Assembly (NCBI GenBank): GCA_015058945.1
Contig: SVBF01000018.1
Location: forward strand, 142,587 to 206,586
Length of the DNA stretch: 64,000 nucleotides
Direction: 5' to 3'
DNA from: Erysipelotrichaceae bacterium
Lineage (GTDB): Bacteria > Bacillota_I > Bacilli_A > RFN20 > CAG-826
Shown here: positions 24,855 to 34,305 of the stretch, piece by piece
Layout of the letters: each line of letters opens with the position of its first letter
How positions within the stretch are numbered: the stretch's first letter is position 1
Position numbers and translations under genes: made by a program
The notes under the pieces: generated by a model
What the model was told of the DNA's origin: nothing
What the model saw: only the letters and a program-made list of their open reading frames with translations
The model's database searches: none

Positions 24855-27434
24855 ATGAAGAAAAGACGTTCTTTATCCTCCATCTTCGGCCGTTTGCTCT
24901 GGCGTGAGGTCTTCCGTAATTGGGCCCAGTCTTTGGCTATCGTCGCCATTGGCGCGATCGCCGTCACCCTCTTCGTCGGACTTAGCGCAAATAGCCTCGC
25001 CCTCGATACCCGCATCGAGACGATGATGAGCCTTTCTTCCCCGGCCGACATTTACGTCACCACCGATCCGAGGAAACTCGGCTCGGAAGACGACACCGAC
25101 GAAATCCTCAAGCGCCTCGGCGAAGGGGATTACCTCGAATCGCGCTTCTACACCTACTGCAAGGTCGCTTCCCGCGATTCCACCCTGGCGGTCTCGCCCT
25201 TTAGCCCAAAGCTTTCTAAGGCTTACGACATCACCTTCGATACCGTCCAAAACGACACCGACTATTTCTATATCGACCAATTCGTCGCCGACGACATCAA
25301 ATCCGCCCTTAAGGAAAGCCCCTTAGGGAAGACCGTCAGTCTAAGCTTTGACGTCTCCTCCACCACGATGGACGAAAGCACCTTACGCATGGTGGACGCC
25401 TTGCTTAACCCTGGCAAGAAGAACCCCTTCCGCGAGGGCAAGCTCAATTTCGAAGCCCGCGTCAGCGGCATCATGAAGCATCCGGAGAACACCACCAAGG
25501 CCTCCCCGATCCCGATGCTTGCCATGATGTCCAACTATCGGTTCAAGGAAGCGATCGTCGCTTCGCTCAAAGACTACTTCACCCCCACTGGGGCCGCTTT
25601 GATCTATCGCATCGGCTTCTATGAGAAGCTCGGCTGGGGAGATGGGAACATCGACGGAACCTACGCCTCCTTTCCCAAAGGGAACCAGTATTTGATCCGC
25701 CTCAAGGACAAATCCACCTCAGAAGCGAAGGAAACCGCCATCCGTCAGTATTACCAATCCAAAACGCAAAATAACCTTTATTTGCTGCAAAACCTGGACG
25801 AAACCGCGTTCATGTCCGGCCTTAAGACCGAATCCGACCAAGCCCAAAAACTCACCTGGGTCTTCCCGGTCGTCTTCTTCATCGTCGCCATTCTCGTCAT
25901 CCTCACCACCTTAAGGCAAAACATCCTCCGCCGCCGCACCGACATCGGCACCTTCAAAGGACTCGGCTTACGGAAAGGTGAAATCCACGCCCATTTCCTC
26001 ACCCAGACCGTCGCGCTTGTGGGCATCGCGAGTCTACTCGGCTCAATCATCGGCCCCCTGTTATTGCCAGCCATCATGACGGGGAAATACTCCTTGCTCT
26101 ATACACTTCCCGCGCGTGTCTATGTCTTCCCCTGGGCGAGTGGTCTCATCTCCATCGCGGCCTTCTTGCTCATCAGCCTCATCGCGACTTTCTTAGTCAC
26201 CTATAAAGAAATCTCGCTGAAGCCAGTCGAATCATTAAGACCCAAAGCAATGAAAATCCGTAAGGCCACCGCGAGGAAGCAGACCAAGGCCCAAAGCCGT
26301 TACGTCTTGTCCCTTAAGATGGCGGGACGCAACATCGTCCACGATCCCCTGAAGTCCGTTATGGTCGTCCTCGGCGTTGCGGGCTGCACCGCTTTGCTCG
26401 TCTGTGGCTTTGGCATCGACGACACGTTGGATTATGACGTGAAGACCGACCCCTTCATCAATTCCAACTTCACCGTCATGGCCCATTACGCCGAACCGAC
26501 GAAAGAAGATAAGATGCAGCTCGATTTCGGCGCCGTAAAAGATGAGGCGGGAAAGCAAATGGTCTCCACTTATCAGCCGTATGACCGCACGTCCATGGAA
26601 CTATTCGTCGGCGAGGATAGTTACACCTCCTTCCTGACCGTACTTGGCAAACCCATGTCCTATTCGGGCGCGAAGTCCCCGGACCACATGGGTGGCGAAT
26701 TCCCTGCGGACCAGGTGTTGATCTCCACCAAAGTGGCGAACCGTCTGCACGCGAAGGTCGGGGATAACGTCCACTTCTACGTGAACAACAAGAAAATCGA
26801 AGCCAAGATCAACCGCGTCTATGAAGCCTTCTATGGCAATGGCGTGATCATCCATGGCGATTCGCCCTTGTTTAATGGCGAATATACCTCATACGCGAAC
26901 GCGTGGCTTAACGCGATCGACGGCGTTTCCCAAGACGCCCTGAAATCCGCGCTAAACAAATCGATCCCCGGCTTGCCTCTAGTGGACACCGCCACCGAAT
27001 GGAACGACCGCATCGTTTCCACCGTCTCCTCCATCAAGACCATGACGGCCGCCATCAAAGTGTTCGCCATATTGCTCGCGGTAGTCGTCGTCTATAATCT
27101 CGGCTTACTCAATTTCCGCGAACGTCTCAGGGAAATCGCGACCCTCAAGGTCCTCGGCTTCCACACCTTGGAAATCGGCGCGTCCCTTCTCGTCGAGGCC
27201 CTTTCGATGGCCCTTATCGGCGTGAGCTTAGGCCTACTCGTGGGCACGCCATTCATGCATTTCGTCCTCTTCATCAATGAGGTGGAGCTCGTCCAGTACA
27301 TCTACGTCATCTACCCCATCACTTACGTCTTCGCGTCGTTATTCACCTTGCTCGTCGCCTTCTTGGTCAATTTGTTATTGACCCACAAAGTCAAAGGCGT
27401 CAAATCGGTCGAAGCGCTGAAATCCGTCGAATAA
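24855..27434 (+). CDS. ABC transporter permease with two FtsX-like domains
   Basis: 859 residues. N-terminal TM (about 18-40), a large extracytoplasmic domain (about 50-330), three TMs (about 340-455), another TM near 495, a second outer domain, and three TMs at the C-terminus (about 725-845). Each trio belongs to an FtsX fold (LRQNILRRRTDIGTFKGLG; LREIATLKVLGFHTLEIG). It works with the upstream ATPase and is followed by a lipoprotein in the same operon. It may sense or export peptides or lipids. The substrate is not shown by the sequence. Confidence 0.8.
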   Translation: MKKRRSLSSIFGRLLWREVFRNWAQSLAIVAIGAIAVTLFVGLSANSLALDTRIETMMSLSSPADIYVTTDPRKLGSEDDTDEILKRLGEGDYLESRFYTYCKVASRDSTLAVSPFSPKLSKAYDITFDTVQNDTDYFYIDQFVADDIKSALKESPLGKTVSLSFDVSSTTMDESTLRMVDALLNPGKKNPFREGKLNFEARVSGIMKHPENTTKASPIPMLAMMSNYRFKEAIVASLKDYFTPTGAALIYRIGFYEKLGWGDGNIDGTYASFPKGNQYLIRLKDKSTSEAKETAIRQYYQSKTQNNLYLLQNLDETAFMSGLKTESDQAQKLTWVFPVVFFIVAILVILTTLRQNILRRRTDIGTFKGLGLRKGEIHAHFLTQTVALVGIASLLGSIIGPLLLPAIMTGKYSLLYTLPARVYVFPWASGLISIAAFLLISLIATFLVTYKEISLKPVESLRPKAMKIRKATARKQTKAQSRYVLSLKMAGRNIVHDPLKSVMVVLGVAGCTALLVCGFGIDDTLDYDVKTDPFINSNFTVMAHYAEPTKEDKMQLDFGAVKDEAGKQMVSTYQPYDRTSMELFVGEDSYTSFLTVLGKPMSYSGAKSPDHMGGEFPADQVLISTKVANRLHAKVGDNVHFYVNNKKIEAKINRVYEAFYGNGVIIHGDSPLFNGEYTSYANAWLNAIDGVSQDALKSALNKSIPGLPLVDTATEWNDRIVSTVSSIKTMTAAIKVFAILLAVVVVYNLGLLNFRERLREIATLKVLGFHTLEIGASLLVEALSMALIGVSLGLLVGTPFMHFVLFINEVELVQYIYVIYPITYVFASLFTLLVAFLVNLLLTHKVKGVKSVEALKSVE

Positions 27435-27447
27435 AGGAGGCATCACC

Positions 27448-28632
27448 ATGCGTAAACTACCCTTAGCCTTATTCTTCCTCTCCACCTTGTCCCTCGCTTC
27501 TTGTGGAAGCCAGGGCGAAGTGACCGACATCGCCTTTGCCCAAAACGCCTATACCTTGGCCGTCGGCGAGACGGCGGCCCTCACCCCGATCCTCACCGGC
27601 GGGACCAAGGCGGTCACCTACTTATCCACCGACGAAAGCGTCGCCACCGTGGACGCCTCGGGTCTTATCACCGCAATCGCGAAGGGCCAAGCCACGATCG
27701 TTGGCATCTGCAACGACCACCTCGCCAAGGCAATCGTCGAAGTCACCGGAACTTCTACCGCGAAGAAGACCTACCAACGCAAAGGAAAACTGGTTTTCGA
27801 TGGGGATTTGCCCACCTTTGGCATCACGGGCAAGCATGAGGGCGACGTCACCTTCGTTTACGAAGAGGGCACGTTTGGGCAATTCTACGTCGAGCTTCCG
27901 GTCGAAGACGATACCTTCAACCGAAACGCGATTTCCTTCCTTAATTCCTCACTCGTCCTCGATAACCCGAGCTTCACCGTCCCCCCGGCGTTAAAACGAT
28001 ATTTCGCTCTTCTTAAAAGCGCGGCCGATCAAGATAAGTTGCCCAGCGTGAGCAAAGGCTATTTCGATGGGGAATACCTCACCGGCTTCTATTTCCACGG
28101 TGACCAGAGCCTCGGCCAAAGCGAATTCGATTTCTCCGACACGGTATCCAAGGCGCGTCTCGCGATCTCCTTCGCCTCGATGCTTCCCGCTTTGCTTGAA
28201 AACCCAAGCGACATCATCCCCCTACTCTTCAATTATTTGGACGAAGGCGAGTCCAAGCCGAGCCTAGGTGGCGGCGCGGCCCTTCTCGCCGCATTAGTCG
28301 CTAACGCAACCGCCGCGGCCAACAAAGGGGAGAATAGCCTCGGCTTAAGCCTCTATGTCGACGAAACCAAATCCGCGGATTTCCTTAAGGCCATCGGCTT
28401 CGACCTCGGCGAAGGCGCCTCCGTAAGCCGCATCGGCTTAGACGCCTCCTTCCTCCGTGACAATGAAGGGGACGAATTCCGCCTCGACAAACTAAGCTTC
28501 GGCTTCGATGCCACGCTTAGCGGGCAAAAGAACGTCGCCTCCGTCTCGTTGCTATTGCCCGAAAAGAAAGTCGAGCAACCTAGTGACACCTTGGAGAAGA
28601 TCAAAGCCTCCTTGCCTTTCGCCGAGAAATAA
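27448..28632 (+). CDS. Lipoprotein with an Ig-like Big2 domain, linked to the ABC exporter
   Basis: AAAGGAGG upstream. Lipobox LASC (Cys20) follows a short signal. A bacterial Ig-like (Big2) domain covers about residues 25-100 (VGETAALTP...SVATVDASGLITAIAKGQATI). A domain of about 270 residues that I do not recognise follows; it is alpha/beta in character with an Ala-rich stretch. It is 13 nt after the permease gene, so it is probably an accessory surface component of the same system. Confidence 0.7.
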   Translation: MRKLPLALFFLSTLSLASCGSQGEVTDIAFAQNAYTLAVGETAALTPILTGGTKAVTYLSTDESVATVDASGLITAIAKGQATIVGICNDHLAKAIVEVTGTSTAKKTYQRKGKLVFDGDLPTFGITGKHEGDVTFVYEEGTFGQFYVELPVEDDTFNRNAISFLNSSLVLDNPSFTVPPALKRYFALLKSAADQDKLPSVSKGYFDGEYLTGFYFHGDQSLGQSEFDFSDTVSKARLAISFASMLPALLENPSDIIPLLFNYLDEGESKPSLGGGAALLAALVANATAAANKGENSLGLSLYVDETKSADFLKAIGFDLGEGASVSRIGLDASFLRDNEGDEFRLDKLSFGFDATLSGQKNVASVSLLLPEKKVEQPSDTLEKIKASLPFAEK

Positions 28633-28645
28633 ACCATCCTCCTGC

Positions 28646-28651
28646 TATAAT
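28646..28651 (+). promoter_or_regulatory. -10 of lrgAB
   Basis: A perfect TATAAT 9 nt before the lrgA ATG, with no convincing -35 and no Shine-Dalgarno sequence. The leader would be at most a few nucleotides. Confidence 0.45.
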
Positions 28652-28660
28652 GGGTGACGC

Positions 28661-29065
28661 ATGAAGATATTTAAGCAGTTGCTGCTCATCATGGCCTTTA
28701 CGTTGGTGGGGACCTTCATCTCCTATCTTTTGGGTTTGATTCACTTCCCCTTCCCTGGCTCCTTGATCGGCATGATCTTGCTTTTCGTCTTCTTGCTCTT
28801 CGGCCTAGTGAAAGTCGATAGCATCCATGACGTCGGTCAGTTCTTCATCGACAACATGGGCATCTTCTTCGTGCCCGCGAGCATCGCGATCCTAAAGCAG
28901 GTTGAGCTCATCTCCACCATATGGTGGAAGTTGCTCATCATCATCTTCGGCGCTTTCTTAATCTCCTTCACCGCGACCTATTATTCGGTGAAGTTGACCT
29001 TATATCTGCAACACCGTCATCAGCAGAAGAAAGAGCAGGCCAATACGGAGGTGGAGCATGATTAG
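28661..29065 (+). CDS. lrgA: LrgA/CidA family holin-like membrane protein
   Basis: 134 residues with four TM segments and the family sequence FPGSLIGMILLFVFLLFGLVKV, followed by a charged tail. It pairs with LrgB, which overlaps it by 8 nt. LrgAB-type proteins have been described as holin/antiholin-like regulators of murein hydrolases and as pyruvate or glycolate transporters. Which applies here is unknown. Confidence 0.85.
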   Translation: MKIFKQLLLIMAFTLVGTFISYLLGLIHFPFPGSLIGMILLFVFLLFGLVKVDSIHDVGQFFIDNMGIFFVPASIAILKQVELISTIWWKLLIIIFGAFLISFTATYYSVKLTLYLQHRHQQKKEQANTEVEHD

Positions 29066-29801
29066 CATCTTCACCTCGCCACTTTTCTATTTCTTCCTCA
29101 CGGTGGGGATCTATTTCCTCTTCGCTTTCCTAAGCAAGAGGTTCAAGACCGCCTTATTCAACCCGTTGCTATGGACGATCATCTTCATCGTCGGCTATAT
29201 CCTCCTCATCGTCTTCATCGATAAGAAAGACCTAAGCCAGCCAAATATCGACGCCGAGGTCGACCGTTACCAATCCATCGTCAATGTCTTCGATATCCTT
29301 TTGGCCCCCGTCACGGTCGCTTTGGCCTTGCCCTTATACGCGAACCGTCATGTCCTCAAGGAGAATTGGCTCGCGATCATCGTCGCCTCGCTTGTTGGCG
29401 TAGGCACCTCCATCGGGGCGGTCGTCTTATTAGGTTGGCTGCTGAACCTCGATGGCTCGATCACCATGGCTCTTTATCCCCGTGGCGTCACCACCGCGAT
29501 CGCGAAGGAAATCACCGTCATCCTCGGCGTCAGTGAGCATACCGCGATCACTGTTGCCGTTGTCGTGCTCACCGGCATCGTCGGAGCGACACTAGGACCC
29601 CTGCTCATCAAACTCTTTCACGACAAGAATGACGTCGTCGTCGGCCTCGCCTTAGGCAGCGCCTCCCACGCGATTGGAACATCCAAGGCGTTTGACTATT
29701 CTTCCAAAGCCGGGGCGATCGCGAGCGTCTCCATCGTCACGAACGGCTTCGTTACCGTCTTAGTCGCCCTTATCGTGCACTTCGCCACGATGGGCGCTTA
29801 A
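29058..29801 (+). CDS. lrgB: LrgB/CidB family membrane protein
   Basis: 247 residues and about seven TM segments. Family blocks: PRGVTTAIAKEI, G-I-V-G-A-T-L-G-P-L, and GLALGSASHAIGTSKA. It forms the LrgAB pair with the overlapping gene upstream. It is somewhat longer at the N-terminus than most LrgB proteins (a TM plus the KKDLSQPNID loop). Confidence 0.85.
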   Translation: MISIFTSPLFYFFLTVGIYFLFAFLSKRFKTALFNPLLWTIIFIVGYILLIVFIDKKDLSQPNIDAEVDRYQSIVNVFDILLAPVTVALALPLYANRHVLKENWLAIIVASLVGVGTSIGAVVLLGWLLNLDGSITMALYPRGVTTAIAKEITVILGVSEHTAITVAVVVLTGIVGATLGPLLIKLFHDKNDVVVGLALGSASHAIGTSKAFDYSSKAGAIASVSIVTNGFVTVLVALIVHFATMGA

Positions 29802-29830
29802 TAATCCTGCCCCTATCTTTGGGAAATCAG

Positions 29831-29888
29831 TTTACGATTCGGTTTACGGTTCGTTGTTTATTCGGTTTACGATTCGGTTTATGATAGG
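29831..29888 (+). repeat. Tandem 11-12 bp repeats upstream of the second fic gene
   Basis: Five head-to-tail units start at 29831, 29843, 29855, 29866 and 29878: TTTACGATTCGG, TTTACGGTTCGT, TGTTTATTCGG, TTTACGATTCGG, TTTATGATAGG. Units 1 and 4 extend to an identical 16-mer. The last unit contains the TATGAT -10, 6 nt before the start codon. It looks like an operator iteron array or a copy-number-variable promoter. Confidence 0.6.
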
Positions 29889-29891
29889 TCT

Positions 29892-31145
29892 ATGGATAAT
29901 GAGAAATTCGCAGAGATTTTTACTCACCAGTCCGAAGGCGTCTACTATGGCGCGAAGGAATTGATGTATGGGAATAAGCCTGGCTTTTTTCTCTCCGCCT
30001 ATGACTATCAACGTTATTTGGATTATCTCGATCGCCATATCGACGAAAAGGATTGGCGTCTTCCTAGCCCTTCCCTAAAAGTTTTCAACGGGCATCGACT
30101 CCATTATTGCCTCAGTGGCGATGTGCTTTCCCTTATCAACGGCAACATCACCTTGGGCCGTCAGCTTCGTTCCATGGTTTCTTATGACGAGCTGAAACGC
30201 TCTCGCATCTATTCGGAAATCGAGGGTAGCGTCAACATCGAATCCGTCCCCACGACCAGGCGTCGTTTGAAGGAATTGCTTGAGGAAGGCGCTACGGCGA
30301 CTTCCGTTAACGATCGCATCATCCAAAACATGAAGGCGGGCATCGACTTCGTGGAGACTTGCCCTCCCTTTAACGAGTCGAACCTCCACACGCTTTATCT
30401 CTTGCTAAGCGAGGGTTGTCTCCAGGAGGATAACCTCCTCAGGGAAGGGGAACTCTATCGTTATGACGAAGTGGAGATCGATTCCTATCACGGCTGCCCC
30501 GCCACGATGATCCCCGAATGCATGGCGTCGCTATTCGCTTACGTCAATGACGTCCTAACCGATGAAGAGAGCAATGAACGCATCCTTTCTTTGCTCCCCC
30601 ACATCTGCCATTACTATTTGGTTTATATTCACCCCTACTTCGACTATAACGGCCGCACCGCGCGCATGGTGTCTTATTGGATCTATCTGCTCACCGGTTC
30701 GCCCTTTATACCTCCCATCGCCTCCGAGGCCGTCCAACAGACGAAGAGCAAGTATTACGCCGCGATCGAGCAAAGCCGTGACGCCCGTAACGACATCACC
30801 TATTTTTTGAAATACATGTTAGGTATCGTCGGCGATTACGCGATCTGCTACCAAAACGTCATCGAGATGGACGCGATGCTCTCCAAACATGGCATCTTGC
30901 TCACCGAGGTGGAACGTAATTACCTAAAACGCATTCTTATTTCCAGCGACGGCTTATTCCATTACGCCGACTTCCTCCGCTTCACCCATACGACGATGTC
31001 GAAACAAGGTGCGCTCAAGATTCTCAATCGCTTTGTTGACTATGGGTTGCTCCGCGAGGTCATCACCCCATCAAAGACCAAGTTCTTTGAAGTCAACCAA
31101 GGGGTGATCCCCTACCGAATGAAGCATCTTGGAACCAGGAAGTAG
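29892..31145 (+). CDS. Divergent Fic-domain protein
   Basis: 417 residues. The Fic core (about 210-330) has HPYFDYNGRTAR at about 247-258. The catalytic His, Asp, Asn and Arg are kept, but the usual Phe is Tyr and the usual Gly is Tyr. A YSEIEG stretch (about 107-112) fits the inhibitory helix, with Tyr where Ser/Thr is normal. The C-terminal 90 residues are helical with a winged-helix look (MSKQGALKILNRFVDYGLL). It is probably an AMP- or nucleotide-transferase with altered substrate contacts. It is monocistronic, with a hairpin terminator. No separate antitoxin gene is seen. Confidence 0.75.
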   Translation: MDNEKFAEIFTHQSEGVYYGAKELMYGNKPGFFLSAYDYQRYLDYLDRHIDEKDWRLPSPSLKVFNGHRLHYCLSGDVLSLINGNITLGRQLRSMVSYDELKRSRIYSEIEGSVNIESVPTTRRRLKELLEEGATATSVNDRIIQNMKAGIDFVETCPPFNESNLHTLYLLLSEGCLQEDNLLREGELYRYDEVEIDSYHGCPATMIPECMASLFAYVNDVLTDEESNERILSLLPHICHYYLVYIHPYFDYNGRTARMVSYWIYLLTGSPFIPPIASEAVQQTKSKYYAAIEQSRDARNDITYFLKYMLGIVGDYAICYQNVIEMDAMLSKHGILLTEVERNYLKRILISSDGLFHYADFLRFTHTTMSKQGALKILNRFVDYGLLREVITPSKTKFFEVNQGVIPYRMKHLGTRK

Positions 31146-31155
31146 CCCTTATGAA

Positions 31156-31185
31156 AACCCCGCCTCAGCTTGATGAGACGGGGTT
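31156..31185. terminator. Bidirectional Rho-independent terminator
   Basis: AACCCCGCCTCA-gcttga-TGAGACGGGGTT, with TTTTC following on the minus strand. It separates the convergent fic-like gene and the surface protein gene. Confidence 0.8.
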
Positions 31186-31202
31186 ATTCGTAACCGTGAG
31201 GA

Positions 31203-33698
31203 TTACTTATCCTCTTTGTGCTTCCTCTTGAGAGAGAAGGCGATGAGTCCTGCGCCAAGCAAGGCGGCGCCGAAGACGGTGGTTGTCACGATCGCCATGG
31301 TACGGCGATTGGAATTCGATGTGGAGGAGCGGTTCACGATACCGACGTTCACCATATCGGTGAAACGGCTCATGAAGTCCACATAGCCATTCGGGTTCTC
31401 CGTGGACTTAGTGCCGTATTTATGGATGATGAAGTCATAACGGGCCACGGCCGCTTCGACGGCATTGCCGTTTTCGTTCGCACGGGCATCCATGAAGGCT
31501 TCTTGATCATCTTGGTCAAGTTCGTGGAAGAGATCCGCCAAGCGATCCCAGCGGCTGACGCTCGGGGCGGTCACACCACCATCGCAGGCGATGTTCAACA
31601 AGAAACGTTCACCGAAGCGCAACGCATCTTCGGAATAGGGGCTTGGGGCGACGGAGCTCTCTTCGGGAGCCTCGGAGGTCTCAGCGGGGACTTCAGAGGT
31701 CTCAGCGGGCACCTCGGAGGATTCCACGGGAGTTTCAGAGGACTCGACGGGAGCCTCAGAAGACTCGGCGGGCGCCTCGGAGGATTCCGCGGGAGTTTCG
31801 GAGGACTCGGCGGGAGTCTCGGAGCTCTGTTCGGGAGTCTCGCTCTTAACGTATTCGACCTTCACCGACTGGAGATAGGCGGCGCCGTCCACGGAACGAA
31901 TGCCAAAGAACTTGGCGTCAAGCGGGAGGTTCACCTTTAACGAATTCTCGTTAAGGACCGCAAACGGAACGGCATTGGTCTCAAAGAGGTCCGCCGGAGA
32001 AGTGAAGGCAGTCTCGGAAGCATAGACCTGAACGGGCTTTTTGGCGTCATCTTGCGTATATTCGATGGTGATGGACTTAATGTATTCCCCAGTGGATGCC
32101 GTGTTGATGATGCCGGACTTTTTATCGCTGGTGCGAATCTGGATCTTGTTCTGAGTCGAGCTAGTCATGGCATTTGCCAAATACGCGGCTCCGGTATTGC
32201 TCGTGGCGGTGGCGTCGTTATAGCCGGAAGTGGCTTCTCCGAAATCAAAAGTCTCGAAGGCCAAGGTATCCGTGGCTAAGGACGAAGGCGCCTCCAAAAC
32301 GGTGACGTTGAATTCCTTTTGTCCAACGACGTCATCGAAGGTGGCGCTGACGGTAACGGTCTGGGCGCCCGCGGTGGTCGGCTTGACCGGGTCGCAGGTG
32401 AAGGACGCGCTCGAAGTTACGGTAACCTCGCTCTCGTCGCTATAAATCGCTTTCGCGATGAGCTCACGGATGTCCCACTCCTCATTAACATATTGAGGAA
32501 TGGTGATCGTGCCGCTGACTTCGACACTAGAGACGGTAGCGGCGCTGCTAACGCTGACCAAATTACCATATTTGCCGTAAGACGTCGTCGGGTACAAAGA
32601 AGTGTTGAACACGACGGTATCGCCAATTTTAATCTTGGTCTGATCGGCGAAAACTACGTTGCCGGTCCCAACGTCATACATCTTAAAAAGCTCGACGGAT
32701 TCTGTGCCATCGCCAATCGTCAACGTGGTGGTATAGCCACTGCCGGATGAGGCCCAAGTCAGCGCGGAAACGGTACCGGTAACATAGAGTTTTTCGGATC
32801 CGGCAGCCGGGCAGATATCTTTGACGATAAGAATGTCGGAAGCCGTTAAAGGATCGGCTTCGGTTCCGAGGTGATCGGCAACCGCGATGTCGCAGGTGGA
32901 AGTGAAGTCCCCGTCGGTGGTGCGAACCGTGATCGTCGTGGTGCCCTTCTTAAGCGGGGTAACGACGCCATTTGCAACGGTCGCAACACTGGGATCGGAT
33001 GATTCCCACGTGATGGACTTATCCGCGGCGGTCTCAGGATAGACGGTCGCCGTCAAAGTGAGACCGGCGGTCGGATTAATAATTTTGAAATGAGTGTCTA
33101 AATCGACGCTGGAAACCTTGCTATCGTCGACTTGGGAAAGCTTATAGATGGCAATGGGATTTTGACCGCTGGTGTAGCAGGCGATACGCGGACTGCCACT
33201 GTTATAGCGCATCGTGCGGGTGCTGTCCTTGACGTTGGCGACGGTTGGCACTTCTTCCTCGAAAGTGATGGTCCAGCGCGTCTCATCGGCACTGTCGCCT
33301 TCAAGCGAGTCGGTGATGTTAAGCGAATTGCCTGAATGCCAGAACAAATATTTGTCCGTTTCTTCATTAGCCGCCTTGAAACGATAAGATCCTCCATCGG
33401 CAGCCACAAGAACGAAAGGATATTCACCAGCAGGTTCCGATTCGAAGGCATCAGACGTAATCGCGCCATATTTAGTTGAGCCACCGCCGATTCCGGTGAG
33501 TTCCTTCTTATCCGGGGCGGCAAGGACGACGGTGTCACCGGCGGCAAGATCGCTGGCCTTCGTGACTTTGACGTACGAACTAACCACTGCAGCGTTAGCC
33601 CCTGCAAAGGTCGTGGTGGAAATCGCGTAACCAGCTGCGGCACCCACGCCTAAAGTAAGGGCGAAAGCGGCGATTCGCGCAGTCCATGTTTTCTTCAT
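31203..33698 (-). CDS. Large membrane-anchored surface protein with Big2 domain and SETP-type repeats
   Basis: 831 residues; AGGAGGG 6 nt before the ATG. A signal peptide (about 1-35) is followed by a YNSG-type module (about 40-195: GD.VVLAA, M-R-Y-N-S-G, A-I-Y-K). The 42869 product shares this module. Next come a Big2 domain (about 200-275), an OB-like domain (about 285-390), further Ig-like and jelly-roll-like stretches, and a wall-spanning Ser/Glu/Thr/Pro repeat (about 620-685). A helical domain with YDFIIHKYGT (about 690-780), a TM (about 790-820) and a basic tail finish the protein. It is probably anchored through the TM. No LPXTG motif is present. It has a cre-like box upstream and is likely involved in glycan binding or adhesion. 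Confidence 0.7.
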   Translation of the reverse strand: MKKTWTARIAAFALTLGVGAAAGYAISTTTFAGANAAVVSSYVKVTKASDLAAGDTVVLAAPDKKELTGIGGGSTKYGAITSDAFESEPAGEYPFVLVAADGGSYRFKAANEETDKYLFWHSGNSLNITDSLEGDSADETRWTITFEEEVPTVANVKDSTRTMRYNSGSPRIACYTSGQNPIAIYKLSQVDDSKVSSVDLDTHFKIINPTAGLTLTATVYPETAADKSITWESSDPSVATVANGVVTPLKKGTTTITVRTTDGDFTSTCDIAVADHLGTEADPLTASDILIVKDICPAAGSEKLYVTGTVSALTWASSGSGYTTTLTIGDGTESVELFKMYDVGTGNVVFADQTKIKIGDTVVFNTSLYPTTSYGKYGNLVSVSSAATVSSVEVSGTITIPQYVNEEWDIRELIAKAIYSDESEVTVTSSASFTCDPVKPTTAGAQTVTVSATFDDVVGQKEFNVTVLEAPSSLATDTLAFETFDFGEATSGYNDATATSNTGAAYLANAMTSSTQNKIQIRTSDKKSGIINTASTGEYIKSITIEYTQDDAKKPVQVYASETAFTSPADLFETNAVPFAVLNENSLKVNLPLDAKFFGIRSVDGAAYLQSVKVEYVKSETPEQSSETPAESSETPAESSEAPAESSEAPVESSETPVESSEVPAETSEVPAETSEAPEESSVAPSPYSEDALRFGERFLLNIACDGGVTAPSVSRWDRLADLFHELDQDDQEAFMDARANENGNAVEAAVARYDFIIHKYGTKSTENPNGYVDFMSRFTDMVNVGIVNRSSTSNSNRRTMAIVTTTVFGAALLGAGLIAFSLKRKHKEDK
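31645..31840 (-). repeat. Heptad Ser/Glu/Pro repeat coding region
   Basis: About nine near-perfect 21-bp units encode ESSETPA-like heptads (ESSETPA, ESSEAPV, ETSEVPA). This is a low-complexity stalk before the C-terminal helical domain and TM. Confidence 0.8.
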
Positions 33699-33817
33699 AT
33701 TTATCCCTCCTATGAAGATGATGGAAACCCGCAGGAAGAGTAGAGCAAACGTCTTGCGCTCCTAAGTTGGGTTTCGTTTGAACACTTTATTTTATCGCAA
33801 GCGCGGGCGAAGGGAAC

Positions 33818-33831
33818 GGAAAGCGCTACCA
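33818..33831 (-). promoter_or_regulatory. cre-like (CcpA) box upstream of the 31203-33698 gene
   Basis: GGAAAGCGCTACCA has one mismatch to TGNAANCGNWNNCA and lies 120 nt before the start codon. CcpA itself is not in the window. Confidence 0.35.
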
Positions 33832-33887
33832 AAAGATAGAAACACCACCCATAATCGAAAGAATTATTTTTGAGACCTCATAGCAAA

Positions 33888-33911
33888 AAGCGACCCGTGA
33901 AGGCCGCTTTG
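33888..33911 (-). terminator. Rho-independent terminator of the HAD operon
   Basis: On the minus strand AAAGCGGCC pairs with GGGTCGCTTT around TTCAC, ending in a T run. It is 13 nt after the stop of the 33925 gene. Confidence 0.7.
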
Positions 33912-33924
33912 GTTTGCCTTAGGA

Positions 33925-34293
33925 TTAGGCGTCTTTCTTCTCGTCGTCTTCCTTGCTCTCGACGACGGCGTTAGCCATCGCAAGGCGCTGCTGACGGCGC
34001 AAGGCGCGCTCGGTGTCGCGATCGCCTTCTTTGGCGAAGACGGTGAGGGCCACCACCGCGATGAACGCGGCGACGACGATGAGGATGATGCCCCAATAAC
34101 GATAGCCGAGATGCGACCAGGCTTTGATCCAGCCGTTCTCGCTGGCGGCGATCCAGTTGTCCTCATATAGACCGGGGAAATGGTCGCCGACGATGCCGAA
34201 AACAAGCGAGGTCAACCCGAGCACCCCGATAACGCCCGAAAGGACATACCAGAAGATTTCTTTGTTGGATAGTTTCTTGGCCTGCTTCGACAT
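33925..34293 (-). CDS. Small two-TM membrane protein of unknown function
   Basis: 122 residues beginning MSKQAKKLSNKE, with TMs at about 14-36 and 65-88. The outer loop is rich in Trp/Gly (GLYEDNWIAASENGWIKAW), and an Arg/Glu-rich helical tail follows. The layout and first residues resemble the 125-residue product at 2528. It is the third gene of an operon after a HAD phosphatase and an unknown soluble protein, with a 12-nt gap. No domain is recognised. Confidence 0.65.
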   Translation of the reverse strand: MSKQAKKLSNKEIFWYVLSGVIGVLGLTSLVFGIVGDHFPGLYEDNWIAASENGWIKAWSHLGYRYWGIILIVVAAFIAVVALTVFAKEGDRDTERALRRQQRLAMANAVVESKEDDEKKDA

Positions 34294-34305
34294 TGTTGTT
34301 ACCTA

